Shown: positions 17,073-25,051 of the stretch, piece by piece
Position numbering within the stretch: the first letter of the stretch is position 1
Layout of the letters: every line of letters begins with the position of its first letter
NCBI RefSeq assembly: GCF_006874465.1
Contig: NZ_VIRL01000020.1
Span: 1 to 64,000, forward strand
DNA from: Microbispora bryophytorum
Lineage (GTDB): Bacteria; Actinomycetota; Actinomycetes; Streptosporangiales; Streptosporangiaceae
Direction of reading: 5' to 3'
DNA: 64,000 nucleotides
Notes under the pieces: generated by a model
Databases searched by the model: none
The model's input: only the letters and a program-made list of their open reading frames with translations
What the model was told of the DNA's origin: nothing
Translations under genes and position numbers: made by a program

Positions 17073-18126
17073 CCAGATGCCCGGGCCTGACCAGACGCCT
17101 CAGCACATGCTGGAGGACGTCCTGCGGGCGGCCGTGCCCGAGGTCGCCTCGGCGGCGGTCGCCGCGATCGCCGTGGACGGGCGTACGGTCGCCGCGGCCG
17201 CCGTGGGCGAAGCCCTGCGGTACGCCGGTCCGTCCGGGGGGCTGCGGGCGCGGCGGCCGGCCGTGGCGATGGACGCGCTCTTCGACATCGCCTCCCTGAC
17301 CAAGATGTTCACGGCCGCGGTGCTCGTCTCACTGGCCCAGCAGGGCGCGCTCGACCTCGACGAGCCGGTGGCCGCCCGGCTGCCCCGGTTCTACGGGGAC
17401 CGGCCCGAGATCACGGTACGGCACCTGCTGACGCATTCGGCGGGCCTGCCCGCGAGCCGCCGGGTGGAAAAGGAGCCGGAGGAGGCCCGCTGGGACCTGG
17501 TGCTGTCCACTCCGGTGCAGGGGCCGCCGGGGACGCACCTCTACTCGGACGTCGGCATGATCACGGCCGGGCGGCTGGCGGAGGCCGCCGGCGGTGCGCC
17601 GCTGGACGTGCTCGTGCGCGAGCGGGTCACCGGGCCGCTCGGGCTCGGCGCCACGACGTACGGGCCGGTCGAGCCGGGCCGGGCCGTCGCCACCGAGTTC
17701 AAGCGCGGCATCTGCGTGCGGGGTGAGGTGCACGACGAGACGGCCCACGCGCTGGGCGGCGTGGCCGGGCACGCCGGGCTGTTCTCCACCGCCGCCGACC
17801 TCGTGCGTTTCGGCGAGGCGCTGCGCACCGGCGGCGGCCCGGTGCTGTCTCCCGCCTGGACCGCCGAGATGCTGCGTGACCAGGGCGTGCCGGGCGCCGC
17901 CTTCCGCCAGGGGCTCGGCGTGCGCATCGACGACCCGGCGATCGTGGGGCCGCTCGCGGGCGCGTTCGGCCACTCGGGCTTCACCGGCACGTCGCTGGTC
18001 GTCGATCCCGCCCGCCGGCTGACCGTCGTGCTGCTCACCAACAACGTCCACCCGCTGCGGGGCCGCCCCGGCATCCGCGACCTCCGGCACGCCGTCGCGG
18101 CCGAGGCCCTGCGCCTGGCCGGCTGA
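17065..18126 (+). CDS. Serine beta-lactamase-fold hydrolase, AmiE/YbbE-like muramyl amidase
   Basis: A 353-residue class C beta-lactamase-fold protein with the Ser77-x-x-Lys80 motif in IASLTKMF, Tyr160 in LYSDVG and HSGFTG near residue 303. In Bacillus subtilis the equivalent gene beside murQ, nagZ and namZ is amiE (ybbE), a member of this fold that cuts the MurNAc-L-alanine amide bond; position and fold make that the best call here. No signal peptide is seen. It overlaps murQ; an ATG at 17077 is an alternative start. A D,D-peptidase or esterase role cannot be ruled out. Confidence 0.78.
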   Translation: MHDQMPGPDQTPQHMLEDVLRAAVPEVASAAVAAIAVDGRTVAAAAVGEALRYAGPSGGLRARRPAVAMDALFDIASLTKMFTAAVLVSLAQQGALDLDEPVAARLPRFYGDRPEITVRHLLTHSAGLPASRRVEKEPEEARWDLVLSTPVQGPPGTHLYSDVGMITAGRLAEAAGGAPLDVLVRERVTGPLGLGATTYGPVEPGRAVATEFKRGICVRGEVHDETAHALGGVAGHAGLFSTAADLVRFGEALRTGGGPVLSPAWTAEMLRDQGVPGAAFRQGLGVRIDDPAIVGPLAGAFGHSGFTGTSLVVDPARRLTVVLLTNNVHPLRGRPGIRDLRHAVAAEALRLAG

Positions 18127-18184
18127 GCCCGGCGGATGTTTGATCCTCCTCGTCCGGGTCAGTAGGCGGTCAGTCCGGCAGACG

Positions 18185-18220
18185 GACCGATCCACCGACC
18201 GATCCACCGACCGATCCACC
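18185..18220. repeat. Three perfect 12-bp tandem repeats
   Basis: GACCGATCCACC occurs three times in succession just before the ribosome site (GAGGAGAGGAG) of the DUF1206 gene, in the gap after the salvage cluster. The unit itself has no obvious palindrome. Confidence 0.9.
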
Positions 18221-18236
18221 GAGGAGAGGAGCCGCG

Positions 18237-19049
18237 ATGACGACCGCCCACCAGGCCGGCCGCCGTCTCGAAGGGGCGGCCCGCAAAGCGGCCGACCACC
18301 CTGTCCTGGAGAAGCTCGCCAAGGTCGGGTTCGCCGCCCGGGGCGTCCTGTACGCGATCATCGGCCTGGTCGCCCTCCAGATCGCCTTCGGCGGGGGAGG
18401 GGAGGCCGACAAGAGCAGCGCGCTCCAGATCGTCCGCGACGCGCCCCTGGGCGACCCCCTGCTGTGGGTCATGGCCGTCGGCCTGGCCGCACTGACGATC
18501 TGGCAGGTCTCCGAGGCCGTCTGGGGCCGGCCGGGGGTCAAGGAGCGCGTGGAGGCCGTGGCCAAGGCCGTCGTCTACGCCGCCCTGGTGTTCTCGATGG
18601 TGGCGCTGCTCACGCGCAACAAGGCCGCCTCCTCGTCCGACAGCCAGTCGCAGGACGTCACCAAGACGCTGTTCGAGCTGCCCGGCGGCCAGTTCCTGGT
18701 CGGCCTGATGGCGCTGGGCGTGATCGCCCTCGGCGTCTTCTGGATCTACGAGGGCTGGACCGAGAAGTTCATGAAGGACATGTACGTGACCGGGCCCCGT
18801 GCCCGCGGTGTCGTCGTCAAGCTCGGCAAGGCCGGCTACATCGCCCGCGGCGTCATCGCGCTGGCCGCCGGCGCCCTGATCGGCCAGGCCGCCCTCACCT
18901 ACGACCCCGACAAGGCGGCCGGCATCGACGGCGCGCTCAAGGCGCTCGCCGACACCCCGGCCGGGCCGTGGCTGCTCGTCGTGGTCGCCGTCGGTCTGGT
19001 GCTGTTCGCCGTCTACTGCTTCGCGGAGGCCCGCTGGCACCGGGTGTGA
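18237..19049 (+). CDS. DUF1206 six-helix membrane protein
   Basis: A 270-residue membrane protein with three repeats of a two-helix unit, each starting with a Gly-Phe-Ala-Ala-Arg-Gly-like pattern (KVGFAARGVLYAIIGLVAL is the first, KAGYIARGVIALAAGALIG the third). This is the DUF1206 family of unknown function, common in actinobacteria. It is preceded by a strong ribosome site and is convergent with the TetR gene. Confidence 0.88.
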   Translation: MTTAHQAGRRLEGAARKAADHPVLEKLAKVGFAARGVLYAIIGLVALQIAFGGGGEADKSSALQIVRDAPLGDPLLWVMAVGLAALTIWQVSEAVWGRPGVKERVEAVAKAVVYAALVFSMVALLTRNKAASSSDSQSQDVTKTLFELPGGQFLVGLMALGVIALGVFWIYEGWTEKFMKDMYVTGPRARGVVVKLGKAGYIARGVIALAAGALIGQAALTYDPDKAAGIDGALKALADTPAGPWLLVVVAVGLVLFAVYCFAEARWHRV

Positions 19050-19071
19050 GCGGGCCCGCCGGAGTCCCGCC

Positions 19072-19671
19072 TCAGGCAGGCGCGCCCGGCGCTCCGTGGC
19101 GCAGGCCGTCCATCAGCAGGTCGAGCAGGCGCCCGGCCTGCTCGCGCTGCGCGGGTTCGCCGGCGGCCAGGCAGATGCCGTTCACGCCGGTGAGCACGTC
19201 CTCGGCCGCCACTTCCCGCCGCAGCGTCCCGGCCGCGCCGCCCGCGTCGAGCAGCGTGCCGATCGCCCCGATGAGCCGGTCGCGGCTGTGCGCGTACGGG
19301 TTGGCGCCGGAGGCGATCACGGCGCGCAACGCGTCGGCCATGCCCCGCTTGGTCGCCAGGTAGTCGACGAAACGGTCCATCCAGGCGCGCATCGCCACGT
19401 CGGGCGGCAACGTGTCCGCGAGCTCGGCCGCCGCGTCGCACAGCTTCGCCAGCTCGTTGCGGTAGGCCGCCTCGATCAGCGCCTCCCTGGTGGGGAAGTG
19501 GCGGTAGAGCGTGCCGATGCCGACGCCCGCCTCCTTCGCGATCGCGTCGAGCGTGACGTCCGGCCCGTCCTGGGAGAACGCCCGCACGGCGACGTCGAGC
19601 AACCGCTCGCGGTTGCGCCGGGCGTCGGCGCGCAGGGGCTTGGCTCCGGATGGTCGAGCGGGGGTGGACAC
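19072..19671 (-). CDS. TetR-family repressor of the adjacent SDR
   Basis: A 199-residue TetR regulator. The helix-turn-helix covers about residues 25-70 (VTLDAIAKEAGVGIGTLYRHFPTREALIEA) and the rest is the ligand/dimer domain. The GTG start at 19671 follows GGAGGAG. It is divergent from the SDR gene at 19812, and two good palindromes lie between them, so it very likely represses both itself and the SDR. Confidence 0.93.
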   Translation of the reverse strand: MSTPARPSGAKPLRADARRNRERLLDVAVRAFSQDGPDVTLDAIAKEAGVGIGTLYRHFPTREALIEAAYRNELAKLCDAAAELADTLPPDVAMRAWMDRFVDYLATKRGMADALRAVIASGANPYAHSRDRLIGAIGTLLDAGGAAGTLRREVAAEDVLTGVNGICLAAGEPAQREQAGRLLDLLMDGLRHGAPGAPA

Positions 19672-19698
19672 GGCTCCTCCACGACGCGAGTTGCTAAC

Positions 19699-19712
19699 CG
19701 GAGGATCCTCCG
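19699..19712. promoter_or_regulatory. TetR operator 1, perfect palindrome
   Basis: CGGAGGATCCTCCG is a perfect 14-base palindrome in the TetR-SDR gap. It shares the CGGAGG half-site with the second operator 33 bases away. Confidence 0.8.
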
Positions 19713-19729
19713 ATTAGTGTTACAGGCGT

Positions 19730-19747
19730 ACCGGAGGTTCCTCCGGT
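19730..19747. promoter_or_regulatory. TetR operator 2, 8-bp arms
   Basis: ACCGGAGG-TT-CCTCCGGT has perfect 8-base arms around two bases. Centre-to-centre spacing to operator 1 is 33 bases, close to three helical turns, so two dimers would bind the same face of the DNA. Confidence 0.85.
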
Positions 19748-19811
19748 TTTCCTTGATTGTAGCGGCCGGGCTCCCGAGGGGCGCCTGCCGCCGTACGGGA
19801 CGGGGACGACC

Positions 19812-20756
19812 ATGACTCAGACCACGCCTATCACCACTCCGTTCACCGGGCAGTCCACCGCGGCCGAGGTCCTGGAGGGCGTCGACCTGCGCGGGCGGCG
19901 GGCGATCGTGACCGGAGGGGCGTCGGGAATCGGCGTCGAGACCGCCCGGGCGCTGGCCGCGGCGGGCGCGGAGGTGACGATCGCGGTCCGCGACCTCGAC
20001 GCGGGAAAGCGGACCGCTGAGGCCATCGCCGCCACCACCGCGGGCGCGCCCGTCCTCGTCGCGCCGCTGGACCTCGCCGACCGGGCCTCCGTCGCCTCGT
20101 TCGCCGCCGCGTGGGAGGGGCCGCTGCACATCCTGGTCAACAACGCCGGAGTGATGGCGTGCCCGGAGGCGCGGACGCCGGAGGGCTGGGAGCTGCAGTT
20201 CGCCACCAATCACCTCGGTCACTTCGCGCTGACCACGGGACTGCACCCGGCGCTCGCGGCGGCCGGCGGCGCGCGCGTCGTGTCGGTCAGCTCCAGCGCC
20301 CACCTGCGGTCGGCGGTCGTCTTCGACGACATCCACTTCCGGGAGCGCCCGTACGACCCGTGGCTGGCGTACGGGCAGTCGAAGACGGCCAACGTGCTCT
20401 TCGCGGTCGAGGCAGGCAGGCGGTGGGCCGGCGACGGCATCACGGTCAACGCGCTCATGCCCGGCGGCATCCGCACCAACCTCCAGCGGCACCTGGACCC
20501 CGACTACATCGAGCGTCGTCGCGCGCTGGGCAACTCGACCGGCGTGACGTGGAAGAACACCGAGCAGGGCGCGGCCACTTCCGTGCTGCTCGCCGCGTCG
20601 CCGCTGGTCGAGGGCGTCAGCGGACGCTACTTCGAGGACAACCAGGAGGCGGAGCCGAATCGGGAGGGGGCCGGCCGGGGCGTCGCGGCGTACGCGCTCG
20701 ACCCGGAGGCGGCTACCCTCCTCTGGCAGGTGTCGGTGGACCTGCTCGCCCTCTAG
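19812..20756 (+). CDS. Short-chain dehydrogenase/reductase (SDR), TetR-linked copy
   Basis: A 314-residue SDR with VTGGASGIGVET, LVNNAGVMA and LAYGQSKTAN catalytic motifs. It is paralogous to the protein at 4288-5244, sharing the TTPF...TAAEVLEGVDLRGRR N-terminus and the GRYFEDNQEA C-terminal block. Here the structural motif is NNAG rather than ANAG. Expression should be controlled by the divergent TetR through the two operators at 19699-19747. Substrate unknown; a xenobiotic or reactive aldehyde response fits TetR control but is a guess. Confidence 0.9.
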   Translation: MTQTTPITTPFTGQSTAAEVLEGVDLRGRRAIVTGGASGIGVETARALAAAGAEVTIAVRDLDAGKRTAEAIAATTAGAPVLVAPLDLADRASVASFAAAWEGPLHILVNNAGVMACPEARTPEGWELQFATNHLGHFALTTGLHPALAAAGGARVVSVSSSAHLRSAVVFDDIHFRERPYDPWLAYGQSKTANVLFAVEAGRRWAGDGITVNALMPGGIRTNLQRHLDPDYIERRRALGNSTGVTWKNTEQGAATSVLLAASPLVEGVSGRYFEDNQEAEPNREGAGRGVAAYALDPEAATLLWQVSVDLLAL

Positions 20757-20815
20757 CCAGGGCCTGTCTCACAGCCTGGCGGTTTGGCAGCGGTCGGACA
20801 ACGTTGGATCCGCGC

Positions 20816-21715
20816 CTAACCGAGTGCCGGCGGCTGCTCGGCTGGACGGCGTCCCCAGGCCGAGATCAGCGGCGCGAGTGTCAGGTCGAGTTCGCCCGCG
20901 TGGATGGCGGCCAAGTGCGCGTCGATCTCGGCGTCGTCGGCAAGGCCGGCCGCGAGCAGCTCGCCGCGCACGTGCCGGATGGTCGCCGCCTCCAGCCGGT
21001 CGCAGGCCGGCCCGCCGACCGGGAAAGAGCCCGCCGCGGCGACATCCACCAAGCCGGCCTCACGCAATGCCCGCGGCAGTGTCCGGCCGTAGCGCAGGTC
21101 CGCGCCGCGGCGCGTCAGCAGCTCCCGGACCGCGTCACGCAGCCGGTTGGCCCGCCGCTGCGCCGGGCCGCTGTCGTCCAGGCATGCCAGTGGCTGCAGA
21201 GCGGTGTCGGCGTCCTCGATCAGCAGCCAGCCGCCGGGCCGCAGCGCCGCCGCCATCGTGGCCAACGCCCGAGCCCGGTCGGGCACATGGACCAGCACGA
21301 GCCGGGCGTGCACCAGATCGAACGTTCCCGGCTCCGGGGGCGGATCAAGGGCGACGTCGTGCCGGCGCACCTCGTATCCGCCGCCTGCCTCCAGCCACGA
21401 CGGGTCGATGTCCGTGGCCAGCACGTGCCCGGTCGGACCGACGGCCGCCGCGAGCGCCTCCGGGATGCTGCGGCCACCGGCCCCCACCTCCCAGCAGCGC
21501 GAGCCGGCCCCGACCCCCAGCCGATCGAAGTGCCCCCGCGTCACACCGTCGAACAGCTCGGCCAGCCAAACGAATCGCTCGCCCGCCTCGGCGCGTGCGT
21601 TGTCCAGCAGGTACCCGCGGGCGGGAGCGGGCTCTCCACCGAGCGCGGTGGTCCCGCCCGTCGGATCCGGTCGGTCACTGTCGCGCGGCGGGCGGGGCGA
21701 GGAGGTCATCACCAC
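20816..21715 (-). CDS. Class I SAM-dependent methyltransferase
   Basis: A 299-residue methyltransferase with the SAM-binding glycine motif CWEVGAGGRSIPEAL, motif II LATDIDPSWLE, and FDLVHARLVLVHVPDR. GGAGGTGA lies ahead of three consecutive possible starts (GTG 21715, GTG 21712, ATG 21709); spacing favours the first. The N-terminal 25 residues are low-complexity. The acceptor cannot be read. It is divergent from the ECF42 operon. Confidence 0.82.
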   Translation of the reverse strand: MVMTSSPRPPRDSDRPDPTGGTTALGGEPAPARGYLLDNARAEAGERFVWLAELFDGVTRGHFDRLGVGAGSRCWEVGAGGRSIPEALAAAVGPTGHVLATDIDPSWLEAGGGYEVRRHDVALDPPPEPGTFDLVHARLVLVHVPDRARALATMAAALRPGGWLLIEDADTALQPLACLDDSGPAQRRANRLRDAVRELLTRRGADLRYGRTLPRALREAGLVDVAAAGSFPVGGPACDRLEAATIRHVRGELLAAGLADDAEIDAHLAAIHAGELDLTLAPLISAWGRRPAEQPPALG

Positions 21716-21914
21716 ATGGTCACCTCCCCAGACCACCAGCGCCACGACGACGGGAGAGGGATATCTCACACAGCCATGACAGGACAGCGCGCTGACCGGA
21801 CTGCCGGCTACGGCCGGTTCGGCCTCCGCTCGCCAGGCCGTCTGTGCCTGCGGCCGGGCGCGGTGCTCCCCGGGAAGCGCCGCCGGAAAAAATCTCGAAA
21901 AAGTCCGGGAGGCG

Positions 21915-21941
21915 TGTCGATCCGGGAGCGTCCCGTTCGAG
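21915..21941 (+). promoter_or_regulatory. ECF42-type promoter for the DUF998-YCII-sigma operon
   Basis: TGTCGA (21915-21920) followed after 17 bases by CGAG (21938-21941) fits the reported ECF42 target (TGTCGA at -35, CGA/CGT-type -10). It is 54 bases before the DUF998 start, in a gap that also has an AT-rich stretch (AAAAAATCTCGAAAAAG) just upstream. The operon ends with an ECF42 gene, so this is probably autoregulation. Confidence 0.6.
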
Positions 21942-21994
21942 GAGTGGGTGAAGGGCCGGTGAGGGACCGGCCCCCGCCGGAGGGAGAACCACCC

Positions 21995-22678
21995 ATGACC
22001 ACCGCCCGCGCCGCCACCGCCCGCCCTGGCACCGCCCGCCCTGGCACCGCTCGCACCTGCGACCGGGAGACCGGCATCACCCGCAGCCTGCTCGGGTACG
22101 GCGTGATCGCCGGCCCGGTCTACGTCGGGGTGTCGCTGGCCGAGGCCCTGACCCGGGACGGCTTCGACCTGACCCGGCACGCCTGGAGCCTGCTCGCCAA
22201 CGGCGACCTCGGCTGGGTCCACATCGCCGTCTTCGTGCTGACGGGGGCGATGACCGTCGCCTTCGCCGTGGGCCTGCGCCGGGCCCACGGTCGCGGCTGG
22301 GCCCCTCGCCTGCTGGCCGTGTACGGTCTGAGCCTGCTGGCGGCCGGGGCCTTCCGGGCCGACCCGGCCGGCGGCTTCCCCCGCGGCGTGCCGGCGGGCG
22401 AGGCGAGCTGGCACGGCGTCGCGCACCTGGTCTCCGGCGGCGTCGGGTTCGCCTGCCTGGTCGCGGCCTGCTTCGTCCTCGCCCGCCGTTGCGCCCGGAG
22501 CGGGCAGGTGGTCTGGGCGTGGAGTTCGCGGGCGATCGGCGTGCTGTTCGCGGCCGGGTTCCTGGCCGTGGCCTCGGGGGCGGGTGCGACCTGGGCCAAC
22601 CTCGCCTTCACCGGCGCCGTGGTGCTCGGCTGGGCCTGGATCGGCGCCCTCGCTGTGCACGCCTACCGGAACGCCTGA
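21995..22678 (+). CDS. DUF998 family membrane protein
   Basis: A 227-residue membrane protein with six predicted helices (LLGYGVIAGPVYVGVSLAEAL is the first) and the DUF998 pattern of Arg/His residues between helices (DLTRHAWSLLANG). The N-terminus holds a 15-base repeat (22016-22045) encoding Thr-Ala-Arg-Pro-Gly twice. It is the first gene after the ECF42-type promoter and probably shares a transcript with the YCII and sigma genes. Function unknown. Confidence 0.85.
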   Translation: MTTARAATARPGTARPGTARTCDRETGITRSLLGYGVIAGPVYVGVSLAEALTRDGFDLTRHAWSLLANGDLGWVHIAVFVLTGAMTVAFAVGLRRAHGRGWAPRLLAVYGLSLLAAGAFRADPAGGFPRGVPAGEASWHGVAHLVSGGVGFACLVAACFVLARRCARSGQVVWAWSSRAIGVLFAAGFLAVASGAGATWANLAFTGAVVLGWAWIGALAVHAYRNA

Positions 22679-22726
22679 CCCGTCCCGCGTTCACCTGATA
22701 GATGATTGACCGGAAGGAGACGACCG

Positions 22727-23098
22727 ATGCGTTACATGGTTCTGCTCAGGGCCGCCCAGCCCGCCACCCCGCCGCCCGCCGACCTCATGGAGGCCATCGT
22801 CAAGCTCGGCCAGGAGGCGACCGTCGCCGGGGCGCTGCTCGACACCGCCGGGCTGGCGCCCAGCGCGTCCGCGGCGAGGGTGCGCGTGGCCGAGGGCGGG
22901 CTCAGCGTGACCGACGGCCCGTTCGCCGAATCGAAGGAGCTGATCAGCTACGCCCTGTACGACGTGCGGTCGAAGGAGGAGGCCGTCGAGTGGGCCGCGC
23001 GCTTCATGCGCCTGCACCGCGACCTGTGGGAGGGCTGGGAGGGCGAGGCCGAGGTGGTCAAGGTTCTCGGCCCCGAGGATTTCGCCCCGCCGGCCTGA
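22727..23098 (+). CDS. YCII/DGPF-domain protein, ECF42 partner
   Basis: A 123-residue YCII-related protein carrying the namesake VTDGPFAESKELI motif. DGPF proteins are the constant genetic partners of ECF42 sigma factors; their biochemical role is not established. AAGGAG precedes the ATG at 22727. The sigma gene starts 22 bases after its stop. Confidence 0.92.
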   Translation: MRYMVLLRAAQPATPPPADLMEAIVKLGQEATVAGALLDTAGLAPSASAARVRVAEGGLSVTDGPFAESKELISYALYDVRSKEEAVEWAARFMRLHRDLWEGWEGEAEVVKVLGPEDFAPPA

Positions 23099-23120
23099 AC
23101 GTTGTGAGCTGAGCACTCCG

Positions 23121-24401
23121 ATGACCGGCACCGAGGCGCTGCTCGCGGCGCACCGCGCGATCGAGGCGGTCTGGCGGATCGAGTCCGCCAGGCTCGTGGC
23201 GGGGCTGGCCCGCCTCGTCGACGATGTCGGCCTGGCCGAGGAGCTCGCCCAGGACGCGCTGCTCATCGCGCTGGAGCAGTGGCCGGAGGCGGGCGTCCCG
23301 GACAACCCGGGCGCCTGGCTCATGGCCACCGCCAAGCACCGCGCGATCGATCATCTGCGGCGGCGCAGCCGCTACGAGCGCAAGCTCCAGGAGATCGGCC
23401 GTGACGTCGGGAGCAGGCCGCAGCCGGACCCGGACGCCGACATGCACGACCACATCCGCGACGACATGCTGCGGCTCGTCTTCACCGCCTGCCATCCCGC
23501 GCTGACCACCGAGGCGCGCGTCTCGCTCACTTTGCGCCTGCTCGGCGGTCTGACCACCGGGGAGATCGCCCGGGCGTTCCTGGCCACCGAGCCGGCGGTG
23601 GCGCAGCGGATCGTCCGCGCCAAGCGCACCCTGGCCGCCAAAGGGGTCAGGTTCGAGATGCCTGCCCCCGGCGACCTGGCCGAGCGGCTGGCCTCGGTGC
23701 TGGAAGTCGTCTACCTGATCTTCAACGAGGGCTACTCGGCCACGGCGGGAGACGACTGGACCCGCCCCGACCTCTGCCACGAGGCGCTGCGCCTGGGCCG
23801 TCTCCTGGCGGGCCTGCTCCCCGGCGAACCGGAGGTGCACGGCCTGGCCGCGCTGATGGAACTGCAGGCCTCCCGCCTGCGCGCCCGAGCAGGACCGGAC
23901 GGCGCGCCGGTCCTGCTCCCCGACCAGGACCGGCGCCTGTGGGACCGGCTCCTGATCCGCCGGGGCCTGGAGGCGCTGGAGCGGGCCGAGTCGCTCGGCG
24001 GCGCCTTCGGGCCGTACGCCCTGCAGGCGGCCATCGCCGCCTGCCACGCCCGGGCCGTCCGCGGCGGTGACACCGACTGGGAGCGCGTCGCCGCGCTCTA
24101 CCGGGTGCTCGCCCACGTCTCGCCCTCTCCCGTGGTCGAACTGAACCGCGCAGTCGCGGTCGCGATGGCCGGCGACCCGGCACGCGGGCTGGAGATCGCC
24201 GACGCCGTCGCCGGTGACAAGGCCCTGCGCGGCTACCCCCAACTTCCGGCGGTACGCGGCGACCTGCTGGCCCGGCTGGGCCGCACGGACGAGGCGCGGC
24301 GGGAGTTCGAACGGGCGGCGTCCCTGACCGGCAACGAGCGGGAGCGGGCCCTGTTCCTGGCCCGCGCCCTGTTCCTGGCCCGCGCGGCCGACCGCGGGTA
24401 G
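23121..24401 (+). CDS. ECF42-type RNA polymerase sigma factor with C-terminal extension
   Basis: A 426-residue sigma factor. Residues 1-100 hold sigma2 (DVGLAEELAQDALLIALEQW, then TAKHRAIDHLRRR), residues 120-180 hold sigma4 (LTTGEIARAFLATEPAVAQRIVRAKR), and a long C-terminal domain of about 230 residues with tetratricopeptide-like helices follows. This extension and the upstream DGPF gene identify group ECF42, which lacks an anti-sigma factor and relies on the extension. The last 20 residues contain a perfect 18-base duplication (24348-24383) repeating Ala-Leu-Phe-Leu-Ala-Arg. Confidence 0.92.
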   Translation: MTGTEALLAAHRAIEAVWRIESARLVAGLARLVDDVGLAEELAQDALLIALEQWPEAGVPDNPGAWLMATAKHRAIDHLRRRSRYERKLQEIGRDVGSRPQPDPDADMHDHIRDDMLRLVFTACHPALTTEARVSLTLRLLGGLTTGEIARAFLATEPAVAQRIVRAKRTLAAKGVRFEMPAPGDLAERLASVLEVVYLIFNEGYSATAGDDWTRPDLCHEALRLGRLLAGLLPGEPEVHGLAALMELQASRLRARAGPDGAPVLLPDQDRRLWDRLLIRRGLEALERAESLGGAFGPYALQAAIAACHARAVRGGDTDWERVAALYRVLAHVSPSPVVELNRAVAVAMAGDPARGLEIADAVAGDKALRGYPQLPAVRGDLLARLGRTDEARREFERAASLTGNERERALFLARALFLARAADRG

Positions 24402-24442
24402 CCGACCCCCTTCTGGTGCCTCTTCCTCTTCCGCCAGCCCCA

Positions 24443-24474
24443 TTGACAAAGACAATTTTTACGTACAACATTGT
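24443..24474 (+). promoter_or_regulatory. Promoter and possible operator of the ArsR-SRPBCC operon
   Basis: A perfect TTGACA (24443-24448) stands in an AT-rich island. TACAAC (24464-24469) or AACATT (24467-24472) could be the -10. Inverted ACAAT (24452-24456) and ATTGT (24470-24474) flank ACGTAC and may be the ArsR site. No ribosome site precedes the ATG at 24482, so the transcript may be leaderless. Confidence 0.55.
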
Positions 24475-24481
24475 TTTTGCG

Positions 24482-25051
24482 ATGAGAGACATCCTGTACC
24501 TGGAGCAGATCGAGCAGGCCGAGGCACTGCTCAAGCCGCAGCGCATCGAGGTGCTGCGGCAGCTGGCCGAGCCCCGCACGTGCACCGAGGTGGCGGCGGT
24601 GCTCGACCAGACGCCGCAGCGGGTCTACTACCACGTCAAACGCCTCGTGGAGGCGGGTCTGGTCGACCAGGTCTCCGAGCGGCGGGTGCGCGGCATCACC
24701 GAAGGCATCTACCAGGCGAGCGCCCGCTCCTACTGGCTGGCGCCCAGCCTGGTGGGCCGCATCGGCGGGCTGCGCCGCCGGCAGGACGAGCTCAGCCTGG
24801 GCTACCTGCTCGACCTCATGGAAGAGGTGCAGGCCGACATCGCCGCGCTCGACCGGGCCGCGCCGGAGTTGCCGTCCATCGCCGTGTCCGGCGAGGTGCG
24901 CGTGCCCCCGGAACGCCGCCTGCAGTTCCTGGCCGACCTGCGCACCGCGCTGCAGGACCTGTTCACCCGCTACGGCGGCGCGGAAGGCGACGCCTTCAAA
25001 CTCGCCGTGGCCTGCTATCCCCACTACCCCCAGGGAGACGACCGTGAGTGA
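24482..25051 (+). CDS. ArsR-type winged-helix regulator
   Basis: A 189-residue regulator with an N-terminal winged helix (LLKPQRIEVLRQLAEPRTCTEVAAVL, then TPQRVYYHVKRLVEAGLVDQV). No cysteine metal site is evident, so it probably senses an organic ligand or protein. The GTG start of the downstream SRPBCC gene overlaps its stop, the standard ArsR-SRPBCC pairing. It is probably autoregulated through the inverted repeat just upstream. Confidence 0.88.
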   Translation: MRDILYLEQIEQAEALLKPQRIEVLRQLAEPRTCTEVAAVLDQTPQRVYYHVKRLVEAGLVDQVSERRVRGITEGIYQASARSYWLAPSLVGRIGGLRRRQDELSLGYLLDLMEEVQADIAALDRAAPELPSIAVSGEVRVPPERRLQFLADLRTALQDLFTRYGGAEGDAFKLAVACYPHYPQGDDRE

